NCBI GenBank assembly: GCA_019055375.1
Contig: JAHQIW010003598.1
Coordinates: forward strand, 62,001-126,000
DNA length: 64,000 nucleotides
Direction: 5' to 3'
Source of the DNA: Parelaphostrongylus tenuis
Lineage: Eukaryota > Nematoda > Chromadorea > Rhabditida > Metastrongylidae
Shown here: positions 9,775-21,999 of the stretch, piece by piece
How positions within the stretch are numbered: position 1 is the first letter of the stretch
Layout of the letters: the number at the start of each line of letters is the position of its first letter
Notes under the pieces: generated by a model
What the model was told of the DNA's origin: nothing
The model's input: only the letters and a program-made list of their open reading frames with translations
The model's database searches: none
Program-made: the position numbers and the translations under genes

Positions 9775-10440
9775 GAGTGACAGGCGCAAGGCCTTCGACC
9801 CCAGGCGGGAGTTGAACCCGCGTTTCACCCATCGCGTCGGCGCGTGCTATCCACTGCACCATAGAGGCCCAACCGCTCTGCTACCGCTCTTTCTTCGATA
9901 TAGCCGATCTTGGCAGTCAGCAACTAAACTTCTAGTGAGCACATATGGGCATCACACCCTGTTACCAGCTATTCGAAATGTGAAATCATTGACGACTGCT
10001 TTTTAGCAATGGCTCAGTGTTGTAAATATACATCTAAAGGTATGGAATGGTATGCAAAACAAATAGACCCCAGCAGGGAGTTGAACCCGCGTTCCACCCC
10101 TGGCGCTGCGCGTGCTATCCATTACACCACAGAGGCCCTACCTCTCTGCTACCACTCTTTCTTCGATATAGCCGATCTTGGCTGTCAGCAACTAAACTTC
10201 AAGCCCATGTGGGCATCACACCCTGTTAGGTTAACATCTATTCGGAATGTTAAATTATTTCCGATTCTTTACGTCTTTTTAGCAATGGCTCAATGTTGTA
10301 ATTATACATCTAAGGGTATGGAATGGTATGCAAAACAAGTAAACCACAGCAAGGAGTTGAACCCGCGTTTCATTCACCGCGCGGCGCATGTTATCCACTA
10401 CACCACAGTGGTAACCGCTCTGTTGCCACTGGCGAGACAA
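9775..10440 (-). repeat. tandem triplet of SINE-C units, ~275 bp each
   Basis: Three head-to-tail units start at about 9797, 10066 and 10343, so the periods are about 270 and 277 bp. Each begins with a minus-strand tRNA-like block (on the plus strand GACCCCAGGCGGGAGTTGAA, CCCGCGTTTCA, then a CTATCCACTGCACCATAGAG region). Then follow CTCTTTCTTCGATATAGCCG, GCAACTAAACTTC, ATGGGCATCACACCCTGTTA and TATGGAATGGTATGCAAAAC. The third unit is shortened after the tRNA-like part. Confidence 0.8.
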
Positions 10441-10601
10441 TCCAGATGTTTGACTCTCGTTTGGCAGAACTACCTGATACGCTGACTGGTAATGTCGGAC
10501 ATATCCCAGCTAGGAGATGATCCGTGGAGGCGTTCTCTTCACCAATGTGGACGAGTTCGTCTCCAGAGAATTTCGATAGTTCTTATCGGTGCCCACGCTA
10601 A

Positions 10602-10928
10602 TCACTTGCCACTTACACTCCGGCACTGCAATCCGTATGGTGGTGATACGCCATAATCCTTCACCGAGCACTCGCTGTGAATTGACACCAATTCAAGCCG
10701 TCTTAGTTGACCCCCTCGTGAATGAGTTAGCCCCTTCCCTTGTGCTTTCGCCCTGAAAATCGGGGTTTTTTTCCGTCTTTTACCTCTACTTCCAGTTTTC
10801 TTAGCAATCCACACATCCGCGAACCTCTCCAACGTATCTTCCAATGCTTTTGCAACATTGAGAACACTTGGGAATATGTGTGTCGAAGAATGAACTAATG
10901 TACTGTCAGCATTTTGTACAACGTGCAT
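10602..10928 (-). other. unassigned open frame, basic
   Basis: A 108-codon minus-strand frame contains a basic stretch (KTGSRGKRRKKTPIFRAKA) and ends at 10602. A second minus-strand frame overlaps it: after an acceptor-like TTCACAG near 10680 it reads RVLGEGLWRITTIRIAVPEC and runs on for about 50 codons. GC content is higher than in the surroundings. Two competing frames with no supporting splice pattern suggest a relic of a repeated coding sequence. Confidence 0.25.
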
Positions 10929-10984
10929 GAGCTATGTACCAGTATAGTCTGATAGAATGTTTTAAGACTTTCAAATGAATTCTA

Positions 10985-11095
10985 GTATGGCGCCTGTGAC
11001 GGGTGGTAGACGCACGTTTCTGCTTTCTCGCAAGCCTCATCAGTAGCACATGCCACTCGACTGATCGTCCCTATTACTATTAGGAATCGTCGCCG
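10985..11095. repeat. fragment related to the 62.76-63.12 kb foldback element
   Basis: GGCGCCTGTGACGGGTGGTA, CGCACGTTTCTGC, CGCAAGCCTCATCAGTAGCA match the left arm at about 62764-62825 (GGCACCTATAACGCTAGAG, GCGTTTCGGC, GCAAGCCTCTTTAGTAGCAC) with many changes. Confidence 0.45.
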
Positions 11096-11099
11096 AAGA

Positions 11100-13140
11100 T
11101 GTATCACTGTACGTCAGGTGAAAACATCACTTGATATGGCGTTCCGTCTTTGATTGATTGTTGATTGCATGGCTTACTACTGTCAAGCGGCAAATGTAAC
11201 GAAGTCTTTCAATCGACTATGTGAGACCTCACTCAAAGATTCAATACAGTTTGATAGGATGTTCCTATGTTTCAAATTTTCTTATACCTACCCCTTCAAT
11301 ATGATAATCACGACCCCTCGCATCGAATGAAAATGAAGTAGCAATCAATTTTTGGTCGACGATGATTTTTATGCACTTGGCCACATAATGGACCATACTG
11401 GCTTTTCGACTTCTTCGGGTAAGTTTTTGACAATAAAAATTTTATCGGAGTTCTGTACCTGACGAACATGAAAACAACATTTTTTTTTTCTGATTCTTCG
11501 AATAATTACAAGATAAACTCTCTAGTCATTGAGTGTCATACGCTTATCTGCAACGCTGCCCAGGAAGCTGAGTTCACTGAGAGTTTCAAAAGACATAATG
11601 TCAAATGTATGTCATTTGAAAGTCCAATGAACCTTATAATGGATCTGTAGTGTTTTTTTTTTACCATCTCTATCTTCTTCTTCCCCATCCCCCCTCTCTC
11701 TCTCTCTCTCTCTCTGTCTATTTCTTTTCCTCATTCTCTTTCTCCCTATTTTAACATCTTGATTGAGACATGAATACGTATTATAGAAATGAACGGCTTT
11801 GTTGTCACAACATATACGAACACATTTGAAGTAACTGTACGATAAAAAGACAATGAATTTCATCAACAGATCACGGAGTCATATTGAGTGTGTAACTCTA
11901 ACCATGGAGAAGAAGGAGAGATAAATTGTAGTGTCAGGATAGGATCTCTGATAGATTTACGGCCTATGCGCTAGACGTGCCAATTAATCTGGATGAGTAG
12001 CTATGAAGTACTTACATTTCTGAAATGATAGAAGCGAATGACACAGTCAATAGACAACGTTATAGGAATCGAACAAAAAATTGAGAGACGAAAGAACTGG
12101 TTTAACTATAAGAACGCGTATCCAGAAGGGAAGCTGCTAAGTCGGGAAAGGAGGATATAACGACGTGAGTCCGTTCTGGAGGGGATTTGGAAAGGAAGAT
12201 GTCTAGTAATAGCTTTAGGATAATTTGAAGATGACGACGTCTTCAGTGTTTCTGGAATGAGCTTGGATGACTCAATAAAGCGCAATTCAGCCAGGGCAGC
12301 TCTCACAATTGTCTAATTAAATCAATTTCGTCCATGCCGCTCTACTGACCCCTCTCATTCATTGATGGATGAGGGCCGTGCGGTAGGCGCAGTCAAATTA
12401 ATTCCAATATCATCTATAGCTAGACAATTGAGCAGTCACTACTAGGTCGAATTTGTCACAAATATCTTTTCATATAGGGAGAACTGAAATGATAGGAAGT
12501 TTGTGGATGCGAACTTATTTATAGGGTTTTAATCGTCTTTGAAGACGACAACTAGCTCTGACTATTTTACACGTGGATATTTTATAGCATACTTAACGAC
12601 ACTCGGTAGAAGTTACGAGGAGATGTAATGACACAATGACGGAAATCTTGCAAAGATAGTCATGTAATAGATAATTATGGGATATTACATGGAAAAATGA
12701 ATTATGCTGTTCATGAAGAAGTAATTACGTCTTTGATAGACATGGAATCAAACAATTAGAATGGATTTAAGCTTGAGCGTGTGTATTAATTCACTTCTAA
12801 TTTATCTAATTATTGTAGGGAAATAAATTGAAGTACGGTAACTCAGGCAAACCGTGAAAAAACAGGAGTATCAGAAAACCTACACCGCCCTTTAGATCTC
12901 TTTAGCATATTATGGCAATTGTTTTTTTCCTATAAATTCACATTTTCATAATATTCCGTCTATCTAAGACGTGCATCGAGCATACATCCGTTGCCTCTCT
13001 CATATACTGGATATGTAACAATGGTGGCTTGCTGCTTGAGGCGAATACATGACAAACTTATAGCAAGCTCAAAGGCAGGTGATAGTCGCCACAAAAAGTT
13101 TTTTGCTCAAAACTTCATCCTTCAATACAATCAATTATCA
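11100..13140. other. gene-poor stretch
   Basis: Contains a (TC)n run at about 11692-11717. A GC-richer patch at 12110-12390 holds a 66-codon minus-strand frame, but no exon pair is supported there. Otherwise AT-rich with nothing recognised. Confidence 0.3.
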
Positions 13141-13149
13141 TTCAAAAAT

Positions 13150-13415
13150 TCTGATTACTACCAATAGATCGAGTGTTGGTCACAGCAATGCCTGGAGATT
13201 TTATCACCTGACACAGTGTGATTTCAAATAATTCGACGTCGATTCCTTTATATGTAGGGCATATATCTCCTAAAATGGACCGACTGGACCGAAAGACACC
13301 GTTCTACTAATAGGGCTGTAATGTCGAAAAACGTGTCTAGCACTGCATAAGTTCCATATGAGACCTCATGAAAGGCTCAAGATATGTTACAAGACTATCA
13401 CTTACTTCGGGAATG
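13150..13415. repeat. dispersed repeat copy 1 (related to 14335-14570)
   Basis: Shares GGTCACAGCAATG.., GATTTTATCACCTGA, GATTC..TATAT, CTACT.ATAGGGCTGTAATG, CG..AA.CGTGT.TAGCACT, AAGGCTCAAGATATGTTA with the copy at 14335-14570. The second half also resembles the right arm of the foldback at 62.76-63.12 kb. Confidence 0.55.
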
Positions 13416-13729
13416 CTATAATTTCTGGATCGCTCAAGATATCAGTCGCTCTGTTGCAATCGATGGCATACTGTTAGAGTAATACTGATCTTTCTATCTA
13501 TGCTAAAACAATGACCATGGATTACGAAGTTGTCGATGAAGGGGACGGACTTTTGTACTAACTCACAGTGAGAGCCAGATAAGAACGTGATATACAACTA
13601 GCAGAATGCTGAGAGACGAAGACATAACGTGGCTTCGAATATGTGATTCCGATTTCCTAGGGCTTACGTGTTACCCATTATAATCGGTTGTAGAGAAAGT
13701 TCTGTCGTATTGCTGGGTGTAATCGCTTC

Positions 13730-13995
13730 TTAGGCTCATCGACAATTCTGCAGAGCGTAGGTGCGAAATTTTGCGATTTTCGCACAGCTCAGCGTTGGTT
13801 CAAGACATTCCGCGCAGGACATCGACTGACCGACAAGCTAAGAGAGCAACGTCCACGAGAAGTCGATTGTCAAGCAGCCGTCAATAGAACTGGAGAAGAT
13901 CCATCGATGAGTTGCCGGAAGTTGTTGACGAGTTTAGTTGTGATCATTACGATTTGGCACGATATGTTGCTGAATTGTTTTGATGTAAAAGGAGA
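13730..13995 (+). pseudogene. mariner transposase relic, N-terminal part
   Basis: The plus-strand frame reads GAKFCDFRTAQRWFKTFRAG, then REQRPREVDCQAA and EDPSMSCRKLL. This is the mariner helix-turn-helix region pattern (W-F-KF-G, GRP.EVD, DPS.S.R.LA). Frame and stop damage follow within about 60 codons and no DDD catalytic region is present. A T-rich tail (ATAAAATTTTTCTATT) lies near 14045. An old, dead element. Confidence 0.65.
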
Positions 13996-14334
13996 CTACT
14001 TCGACTATTAATTTGTCTATTGTTTGAGCTTAATTGGTGTACAAATAAAATTTTTCTATTCGTTTTCAATATACAACAGGACTTTTTCTACGACTTATTA
14101 CTGTCGCGGTCCTTGCTCTGCGTTTCTCTCAGCCATGTTTTAAGCGTGACGATGTTGTCAACAATCACGCGTCAATGGGATTGAATTAAGTATGCACATC
14201 AATAAAAGTTGTACGAACGATGTTAAGATTCGATTGTTTTTATAAGATTCAGACTTGATAGGCTCAAGCTATGTTACCAGGTTATATATTGTTCTGAGCG
14301 AAGTCTGTATAAACAGCCTATGTAAATATATTAT

Positions 14335-14570
14335 TCTACCAACCACGAGCGAACGACTCTTGGTCACTGCAATGTTGTGGGATTTTATCACCTGATATGC
14401 GGTGATTTGTTTATTTGGCGTCAATTCTCCTATATTTTCTTGCAGGAAATTAGCTGAACCAAAAGTCGTCGTGCTACTGAACAGGCTATAATGCCGAAAC
14501 ACGTATTTAGCACTGTATAAGTGTCATAACAGACCTCAAGATAGACTCAAGATATGTTATCAGATTATAT
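14335..14570. repeat. dispersed repeat copy 2
   Basis: Direct-orientation partner of 13150-13415: CTCTTGGTCACTGCAATGTT, GGATTTTATCACCTGATATG, GGCTATAATGCCGAAACACG, TTTAGCACTGTATAAGTGTC, AGACTCAAGATATGTTATCA. A more decayed third copy may run over 14600-14720 (GAGCCAAAATGTGTTGTT, AGCACATTTGCTATG). Confidence 0.55.
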
Positions 14571-15224
14571 AACGTTGAGATCGTTTCAGATCGTAACAGT
14601 ACATACCTCTAACCATGGTGCCAAAATCAGCATTTTCAGGTAAGAATTTTCTGAGCCAAAATGTGTTGTTTTGCTGAGTGTTACACCGAGCACATTTGCT
14701 ATGAAACACATATGAAACAGGCGTAGGACTGCTTGACTTTCGGACTTCTTGTTAGCTGTGAAAGCTTGAGATGTCATACATCTCTTTACCAAGCGCTAGT
14801 CTCTTTGATACTATTATCACCCTTCTTCAGGCAGAGAACCAAATATTTTTTTATCACATTGCTAAAGCAACAAATCAGTTACATCTTTGTAACAACTACT
14901 TTCTGATTCGTTATTAGGACAGATCACTTTCAAATTAACATAAACAGATTTCTACTTAAAATAGGAAACATCAATCACAGTAGAAAGTAGTATAATTTTC
15001 TTCAAAAGGTCGCCGATTTTACCATATTGAGATTCTCAAACTTTTCCTCAACAAACCCTATTTTGTGCACTTTTGTCTCCTCTAGGCCCGTAATTTTGAG
15101 AATGAAAGCGATTGAACAAGGAGACCTCAAATCTGATTTAGTTTCAGGGCTGCTCATAAGGGCGATGTAATAAAATCTTGCCAGGCAGAACATACAATCA
15201 AAAAGCTGATCCGTCTTCTCAGTT

Positions 15225-15465
15225 TTTTTTCACTATACGGACCCCATACCTATAGCATTCAACTCGTCTTTTCGTCTTCTTCTTGAACGTCGCAGAATAC
15301 TGCATGAGCGAGTCTCCTTACACTCTCGAGGATAGCCTGGCTGCAGCGTTCCATGAGGCGTTGTTGTTGAGTGTCGTCGAGGGTTGGGGGCAGGGGGTGG
15401 AGTTCGGCTCTACAAGCGCTGCGACGAGTACCACAACCACTCGGCCACTGCACCCCGGAGGTAAT
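15225..15465 (-). repeat. SINE-B copy
   Basis: Minus strand: head GGGTGCAGTGGCCGAGTGGTT, body with GGCTATCCTCGAGAGTG, tail ATGCTATAGGTATGGGGTCC. The long frames on both strands here are products of the repeat. Confidence 0.75.
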
Positions 15466-15816
15466 ACAAGCATTATAATATTAACAACGTAGAGAAACAA
15501 TCGCAGCTGTGAAGGCGATATGTCCTGATGTTTTATCATAAAAATTGGAGAGCTACGGTTTGGGTCGATAGAAATTTATGCAGTCTTAAGATAGTGGTTT
15601 TTTTTATATCTAACCTGAAAAAAATCTTATCGAGAAACATAGGGTTCGTGTTCATCAAGTGGTGTCAGAGTGCTCGCCGTTGTTACCTTCTGTAACAGTT
15701 ATCTGAAGCAGCTCGTAAGTACATCAGACAAAGACTGCATTGTTTGAACAAAATATCTATCTCGGTTTCGTAGCACGGTAAATACGAGAAGTTTATCAGA
15801 AAACATTTGAAAGCTA

Positions 15817-16122
15817 AAGGATAAAGGATAAAGCTTTCGGCGTTGATCAATCCCTGAGGGATGCGCCATGCATTCGACTTCAATTTATAACTTCGTTTGA
15901 GGTGATTGAATGCACATCTGGCCTTTACAATGACTCGCGGTGGCCTCCCGCTGACCGAGTCATTGCTGCTTATCCTCCCAGACAAGTCTGAGGCCTGTCT
16001 GGTACCAATTTACCGACCGCGGAGGGATGGATGGCTTGGTGAGCCATGAGCGTGAGATCGAACCAGTGACCTCGTGTGCGACGCAGGGCACCTCTAACCA
16101 CTGCGCCACATGCGCTCATTTG
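15817..16122 (-). repeat. SINE-A copy, full length
   Basis: Minus strand: GCGCATGTGGCGCAGTGGTT, B box GGTTCGATCTCACGCTCATG, GTCTGGGAGGATAAGCAGCA, tail ATTGATCAACGCCGAAAGCT followed by a TTTATCC-type end repeated twice. Confidence 0.85.
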
Positions 16123-16129
16123 AAAGCTG

Positions 16130-17800
16130 ACACCAGAAAAAAACACTCCGTACAGCTCTATGCGAATGCGGCTTGCCTAGTTCAAATCAAACAGTGAAGT
16201 GAAACAGAACAATGGCCACTTTTCAGAGAGTGTTTTGTGCTAGCAATTAATTGTACAATTTATCAGATGGCAACAATATATGAAACAATGTACAATTAAC
16301 ACAAAGTACGCTATGAGATAAGGATATAATTGAGAGGTCCATTGATTGGACTCATTACAAAACTACAGTTCCACGAAAATTTCAAGTATGCCCATATTTT
16401 CCAAAAATGTGACTAGTCGCTATGCGGCTCATAACTATGACGATTCAAGCGAAGAGCAGAAGTAGCATTGCTTTTTCTCTCCATCGAATGAATTTTTGTA
16501 GAATAGGCGTTTTGTGGTTGATTATCCATAATGGGAAATTCTTACTGCCTAGCTCATGCAGGAGAATCAAATGTAAATTCGAATATTTGCGGGCTAACGA
16601 AAAGCGATAAGAATAGAACCAGATCCAACTTGAGTAGTCACTGAACCTCGGTACCCTTGTGTTCACAGTAATAAGCGCTGTACGAGGTCAGAGGGCGATC
16701 ATGACTATTTTGGCCCAAACACCTGTAAAGATTTATTTTTGTAGTTAAATATGGTCAGGATTTCATCTTGAATGGGATCCCCTCCACAAAAACATTGTTT
16801 GGATCTCTGAGTAGGCCCCTTTTCAAAAAAACATGGTCAGACAAAGACAATCCATGTCAATTTGGAAAGAATGGTACTTAGACCTGGTAATTGCTTTGTT
16901 TCTTTCACCTCCATTCTTCCAAAAAATCAGGGATTCATTGTCTTTAGTAGTAAGTGGTGGTTAGGAGTTGCTAGCAGGAAATGTTGAAAAATCAAGGTAG
17001 TTTTTATTCTACACTCATTATATAATCCATAGTCAATCTTTGTTATGAAAATTTACTTTTGCTGATGACTGTTTTTACTAATAAATCCCTATATAATTCT
17101 ATTACTCTGGGTGAACGTGAGGATTGGCATTTTGCACTAATTCAAATTTCCCGGAGAGCTCTATTCAGTTTCAATTTATTGCTGCTTTTGCAGCACACAG
17201 TTCTTGAATCGCAAAGCATTCAAAAGCTCTGAGCTTTGCTGGTAAAGATTTTCTTGCTCCACTTCACAAATACTCTACAAGTATTCCACTATTTCAACAG
17301 ATTGTCGAACGATTTGAACTTTACAGCAGGACGATACATAACGATTTTGTTTGTTGACTATGAAAACATATACGATAGTACGATAGTGATGGTGCATATA
17401 CGATAGTGATGGAGCACATAGTAAAGATTTTTCTGTTAATGGACTGTCACATATGCATCTTGTTTAAACGCTCTGAGTGTTTTACTTTTGAATCAATCTT
17501 TGGGTTAAGGTAGACAATGAAGCAGGTTTACAAACAAAATAGTCTAATACGACATCATTTCTTAGCCTCCACATTGAGTGCACACTTTGTGCTACGAAAG
17601 AATGAAACAATGAATCAAACATTGCTATCAAAGCGATAAATGAGAAACACATAGGTGAACTTTTTGTTTTTAATAGGATAAAACACTAATGAAACGATGG
17701 AAATCGTAGGACATTATAGACCTCCTTTTGCTTTTCTACGAAACTTCTGTGAATCTTATTGCCCTATCTTTTTTGATTATATCTTCCACTACTACTCTGA
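16130..17800. other. gene-poor stretch
   Basis: Contains a short direct repeat at about 17368-17415 (ATATACGATAGTGATGG twice). Near 17680-17720, AATAGGATAAAACACTAATG resembles sequence beside the mariner end at about 25.0 kb. No coding exon seen. Confidence 0.3.
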
Positions 17801-17804
17801 AGAG

Positions 17805-18000
17805 TGTATAGCTCAGTGGACAGAGACGACCTAAACACACATGTGATCGTTGATTCGATACAGGGCTCCAGGCTAACAAAAATTCACTCCTTCCGGAGTC
17901 AGAAAATTAGTGCCAGACTTAGACTCTTAATATACGGAGCCTAATTAGCAATTCTGAGCGTCTGCATTTCCTTACGACCGATTCTGCTCCGACGCACACG
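17805..18000 (+). repeat. SINE-A-like element, strongly diverged
   Basis: GTATAGCTCAGTGGACAGAG (A box), GTTGATTCGATACAGG (B-box-like), then CTCCTTCCGGAGTCAGAAAA and TTAGTGCCAGACTTAGAC, which match the SINE-A body (TCCCTCCGGGGTCGGTAAAT, GGTACCAGACT). Confidence 0.5.
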
Positions 18001-18064
18001 TCAAATTCAGAAATGTATCGACTAGCTAATTATCTTTACTTTATTTATGCTGTATTGATTCAAG

Positions 18065-18275
18065 GGGGCTTGTGACCGAATGACTAGTGATGCTTGACGC
18101 GGCTCAGCGCTGGGTTGGTTTTTCAACCAGCTTGATTGGCTTAGAAATTGCAAGAAGATGTGCTCAACCACTATTTCAGGATGTCCATCAAGGACACAAA
18201 TCCTTAATCAAAGTTGAGCGCGAGCAGATGTGTCTAGTGTTGGATGTACTGTAATTTGCTTAGTAAGAGAAACTG
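18065..18275 (+). repeat. SINE-B copy, strongly diverged
   Basis: GGGGGCTTGTGACCGAATGA head, then GATTGGCTTAGAAATTGC, GATGTGCTCAACCACTA and a tail GTTGGATGTACTGTAATTTG in the family order. Confidence 0.45.
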
Positions 18276-18850
18276 TGACACGAGTTGAGTTAAATAAAGT
18301 GATAAAGTGAGTGTGAAAGCATCAGCGCAATGCACGATTCAACCACATCCGTAGCCAAGACCTCTTTCGCTTCAATTCTTATAAACCACTACCATGTATG
18401 TCTAGAGAAAGCTTCATCCGATCGCGAAGGCAGGTAGCTGCCTACAGGAAGGCCTGAGAACATTGAAGAGCATCTGCTGCAGGATTCCTGGGGGAATCAA
18501 CGCAATAAACTATCCACGGCATTCATAAAGATAAATCTGTAAAAGTGATAGAAGAATCCATAGGTAGAGCCGAAGTCCTTTATGGATAACTGATTAGAGA
18601 ATAAAATCGCATGTAAAAGTGTTAGTATCAGCATTTTATGTGAAGTTAGACGCAGTAACAAAGCTGCCTTTTGTTCTATCCTTTTATCATTATGATATTG
18701 AAATTTTCAAGCCATGAGTTCAAATTTCCAAGAGCTTTTCAGAATTAGTTAAGAAAAATATGCAATGCTCGATTTTTTAGTCAGAGAGGTAGAGTTCTGG
18801 AAATCAAGCCAACTAACTCAGAATCTATATATTAGCCTCATTAACTGTTT

Positions 18851-19151
18851 TTATTCAATCACTTGTGAGACGTTCGTCCACAAGTTGTGATTGGAAGAAT
18901 CGGTATTTTCAGACTCTAGAGTGTTGTCAGTAGACAAGCTAATTTGTCGAACAAGTCTCTTCCTAATGATCGCTGAATACGATCGTACCTTATGATTCAT
19001 CATCAAGTATACATTAGGTACCCCTTTGGCGCCAATAGCTATTCCCGTGAGATATTTTTCTATTGAAGACCGTCCGCTTGGGTGCTCCAACTCAATCCAG
19101 ACACAACGAACTGCTCCGCATGTTGTTGTACAAAATGAATTTTCGTCAAAT
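18851..19151 (-). CDS. last exon of an unidentified gene
   Basis: A minus-strand exon starts after the acceptor GTTTTAAG (19152-19154) and runs 301 nt to TAA at 18853-18851. The stop overlaps an AATAAA polyadenylation signal (minus strand, 18854-18849), an arrangement common in compact nematode genes. The 99 residues include FDENSFCTTTCGAVRCVWIE, SGRSSIEKYLTGIAIGAKGV and a basic segment AIIRKRLVRQISL; the end is Ser/Asn-rich. There is a cluster of cysteines at the start, no membrane helix and no motif I can place. Upstream exons were not found between 19.15 and 21.6 kb. A GTACGA donor inside the exon after MMNHK offers an alternative, shorter exon. Confidence 0.45.
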
Positions 19152-19159
19152 CTTAAAAC

Positions 19160-21680
19160 TTAATCGAGCAGTTTAGTGTTTTCCTGCTAAATTTCTTCAA
19201 ACAATTCGCTGATGCGCTGACTAGTCGCGTCATTTCATATACATGGGATACAACTGCTAGCAATAAGAGTTACTACAATCCTTTCTTAATGTCTAAAAGA
19301 TCAATCAAAACGACTAAGAGGAAGGCAAAGCGCATGCCTTGACGGTGCAGTGCGAACGCGCACGTCCCGAAAAAAGGTAGTCGTAGTACGAGCCCACTCC
19401 ACATGCATCAGGTTTCAAATCTTGCCCTTACCATGGCGCTCCTGGGCTATATTTCACATCGTACTCTTTAGTAAGAAATAGATTACGCAGTAAACGAAAG
19501 TTAGCATTATGTTAGCGTTCATTTATTTATTTCATTTGACACGACCCGTTATCATATTTATTGTGAGAATACCAACAGTTCTAGCCTTCGAATCGTTTCC
19601 TAGCATTCATCATCCTAAAGGTGTTCAGATATAATTTCTAAGAATGTTGAAAGCTAAGGCTTTAAACATTCTTAAAATTCTACTGAATGTTTATTGCGAG
19701 GTTAAAAAACAGCCGATGCAATGGGTATTCGAATAACTTGCACGGCATTGCACTTCTGTTGAAAAGCTCGCCTTTTTCAAGAACATCCTTTAATGCCAAT
19801 TAGTCGAATCTTCTTTGGATATTGCAGATTACCGAGCAAAAACCTGCTCAGAAGAAAATGCGTGGGACGGGACTAAACCTATCTGTATTAATCCCACTTG
19901 AAGTGATAAAATATCAGTCTTGACTAAACAGTACCGCTACGTTGCAAGGGAGAAATATCATAGCGGGTCATTAAGCAACTTCTTTGACAGTGACTATGAC
20001 GCACAGTTTCGAGAAGAAATTCAGAACCGCCCTCTCGTATAGAGCATTGCAGTCGTTATAATGAACTTCAATCTGTCACTAAGCACACACAGCCTCATTT
20101 TGTTAAAATGAAGATAAATTCACAGGAGTCATAGTGCCGTTTTCCTGAATTCACATATGCCTTCGCTTCATAGCGTCATTGCTGAGGTTTAAGCCTCACT
20201 TTCTGTCTGTAAATGATGGCTCAGAACTGATTACATCCTATATTATTAGTGTTATGATCTGAGATCAATGAGAATATTTCTGTAATAGAGCTTGTCTCAT
20301 CTTAGGCTATCATGGTGATGTTTTTGTTGAAAGTAACGACCAGCAAAACATGCGTTTGTCCCTATTCGCTTGATTCAATTATTTCCAGTAATTGTTGTCA
20401 TTGCCGAATGTCGCACTCATCTGTTAATAATACTCCAAGTCGCCTCGATGTGTGTAGCATTCTTATGTTACTCTTTACGATGAGTAGATCTCTCCCTATA
20501 CGGCTTTCACTTTCAGTCTGATTAAAAAAACTCTGAGATCTTCGTATACTTGTACTTTCTTTCTCGTCTTAATTCTCGTGCTTCGTAACTATAGCTAGTG
20601 ATAGTCTGACGCTGTGAAGAAAACGCATAGATGACCATTGAACACTCCGAAACATTAGTAAACATTAATGTTCGAAATTTTTTTGAGGATTTAAGCACAT
20701 TGCTACGTAAGAAAACTCTCATTGATATCGTTATGTAATCGACCCGACTCTCCGAGAACACATTGCGTGCTCCAGAGTAATGGAGCGCACGTTGTCAGTT
20801 TTTTTTTTTAACTTCACCTTCTCATATATCTTTCAAATGCTACAACAAATTATAACGGTGATGCAGTCATTACGTATATATGTACATATATCGTTATGAA
20901 ATGCGTTTGGATGGAGGAATGACAAATGTAAGTCAAATATAGTACACGTGGGTTTGGATGAAGCTTGTCATCTGCAGATGCAGTTTTGAAACTGTAGAGA
21001 ATGATTCAAAGAAAGTTTTGATGACGAATTTCGGGCATATCGATATTTACCAAAAGCTTTGAAAAACACATAAATAGATCATTGAGCTCTCATATGGCTC
21101 GTGAAAAATTGTACAAGTGAAGCCTTAATTCATCAGTGGTGTCTTGTTGCGAAGGAAACGGAAAGAACATAATGTCGAAATTGATCCCAGTGGTTTCTTT
21201 TGTGTATTCGTTTATCTCGGACGTCTCAGCATTCTCAATCTCTGTTCTTATCTACCATCGGTGTGAACTTCTAACACTGTCAAATAGAGTTGTCTTTGAG
21301 TATAAACTGATCTTCAAACTAGATCGCTGGGAAACAATTGATGAATTTGATAAAGAGTGAAATTTTCTTTTTTGTCTTTTATACTTTGCTTCTCAAGGAT
21401 GCCTTTGGTCATCATTTGAAACTCTATTCATTTCCAAATGACTTTGAACTATAGAATGTCAAATTCGTTGGAAAGATTGGTTACTATTTGTTATGAGGAA
21501 AGATTTGCTCTTGTCACCAGTTTTGAATCTTGATTTTTGTTGCTTTGGTTTGCTAGTCATTAAACATAAATGTGAACACCTTTTCGAGAAGGAAGATTTT
21601 TTCAATTCTCAAAGTCAAGAAGGATATCTCAAAGCAGAATACGTGGGATGAACTTCAGGATACTTTAATCGATATATAAT
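19160..21680. other. gene-poor stretch with weak exon candidates
   Basis: On the minus strand, after TTTTTTTAATCAG (acceptor at about 20521), the frame reads TESESRIGRDLLIVKSNIRM and stops near 20400. A 79-codon frame lies just upstream (20522-20761). No phase-consistent join of the two was found. Otherwise nothing recognised. Confidence 0.25.
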
Positions 21681-21683
21681 GTT

Positions 21684-21990
21684 GACAAGAACGCATGAGG
21701 CGCAATGATCAAAAGTGCTCGTGTCGCACTCCTGATAGATGGTTTAATCTCGCGCTCATAGCTCGCCAAGTCTTTCATCCCTCCGGGTACGGTAAATCCG
21801 TGCCAAACTTGTCTGGGAGGATAGCAAACCTTATGCATTGGTAGGCTATCGCGAGTCATAATAAAAGCCACATATGCATTCGATCATTTTAAGCGAAGCT
21901 TATTATTGACGAACGCATAGCGCATTTCTTGAGTATTGATCAACACCATAAGCTTGATGCTCATGCTTCTATGAAGCTTTATCCTTTACC
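21684..21990 (+). repeat. SINE-A copy, diverged
   Basis: GAACGCATGAGGCGCAATGA, B-box region GGTTTAATCTCGCGCTCA, CTCCGGGTACGGTAAATCC, GTCTGGGAGGATAGCAAAC, tail GTATTGATCAACACCATAAG. Confidence 0.7.
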
Positions 21991-21999
21991 TATTTATGT

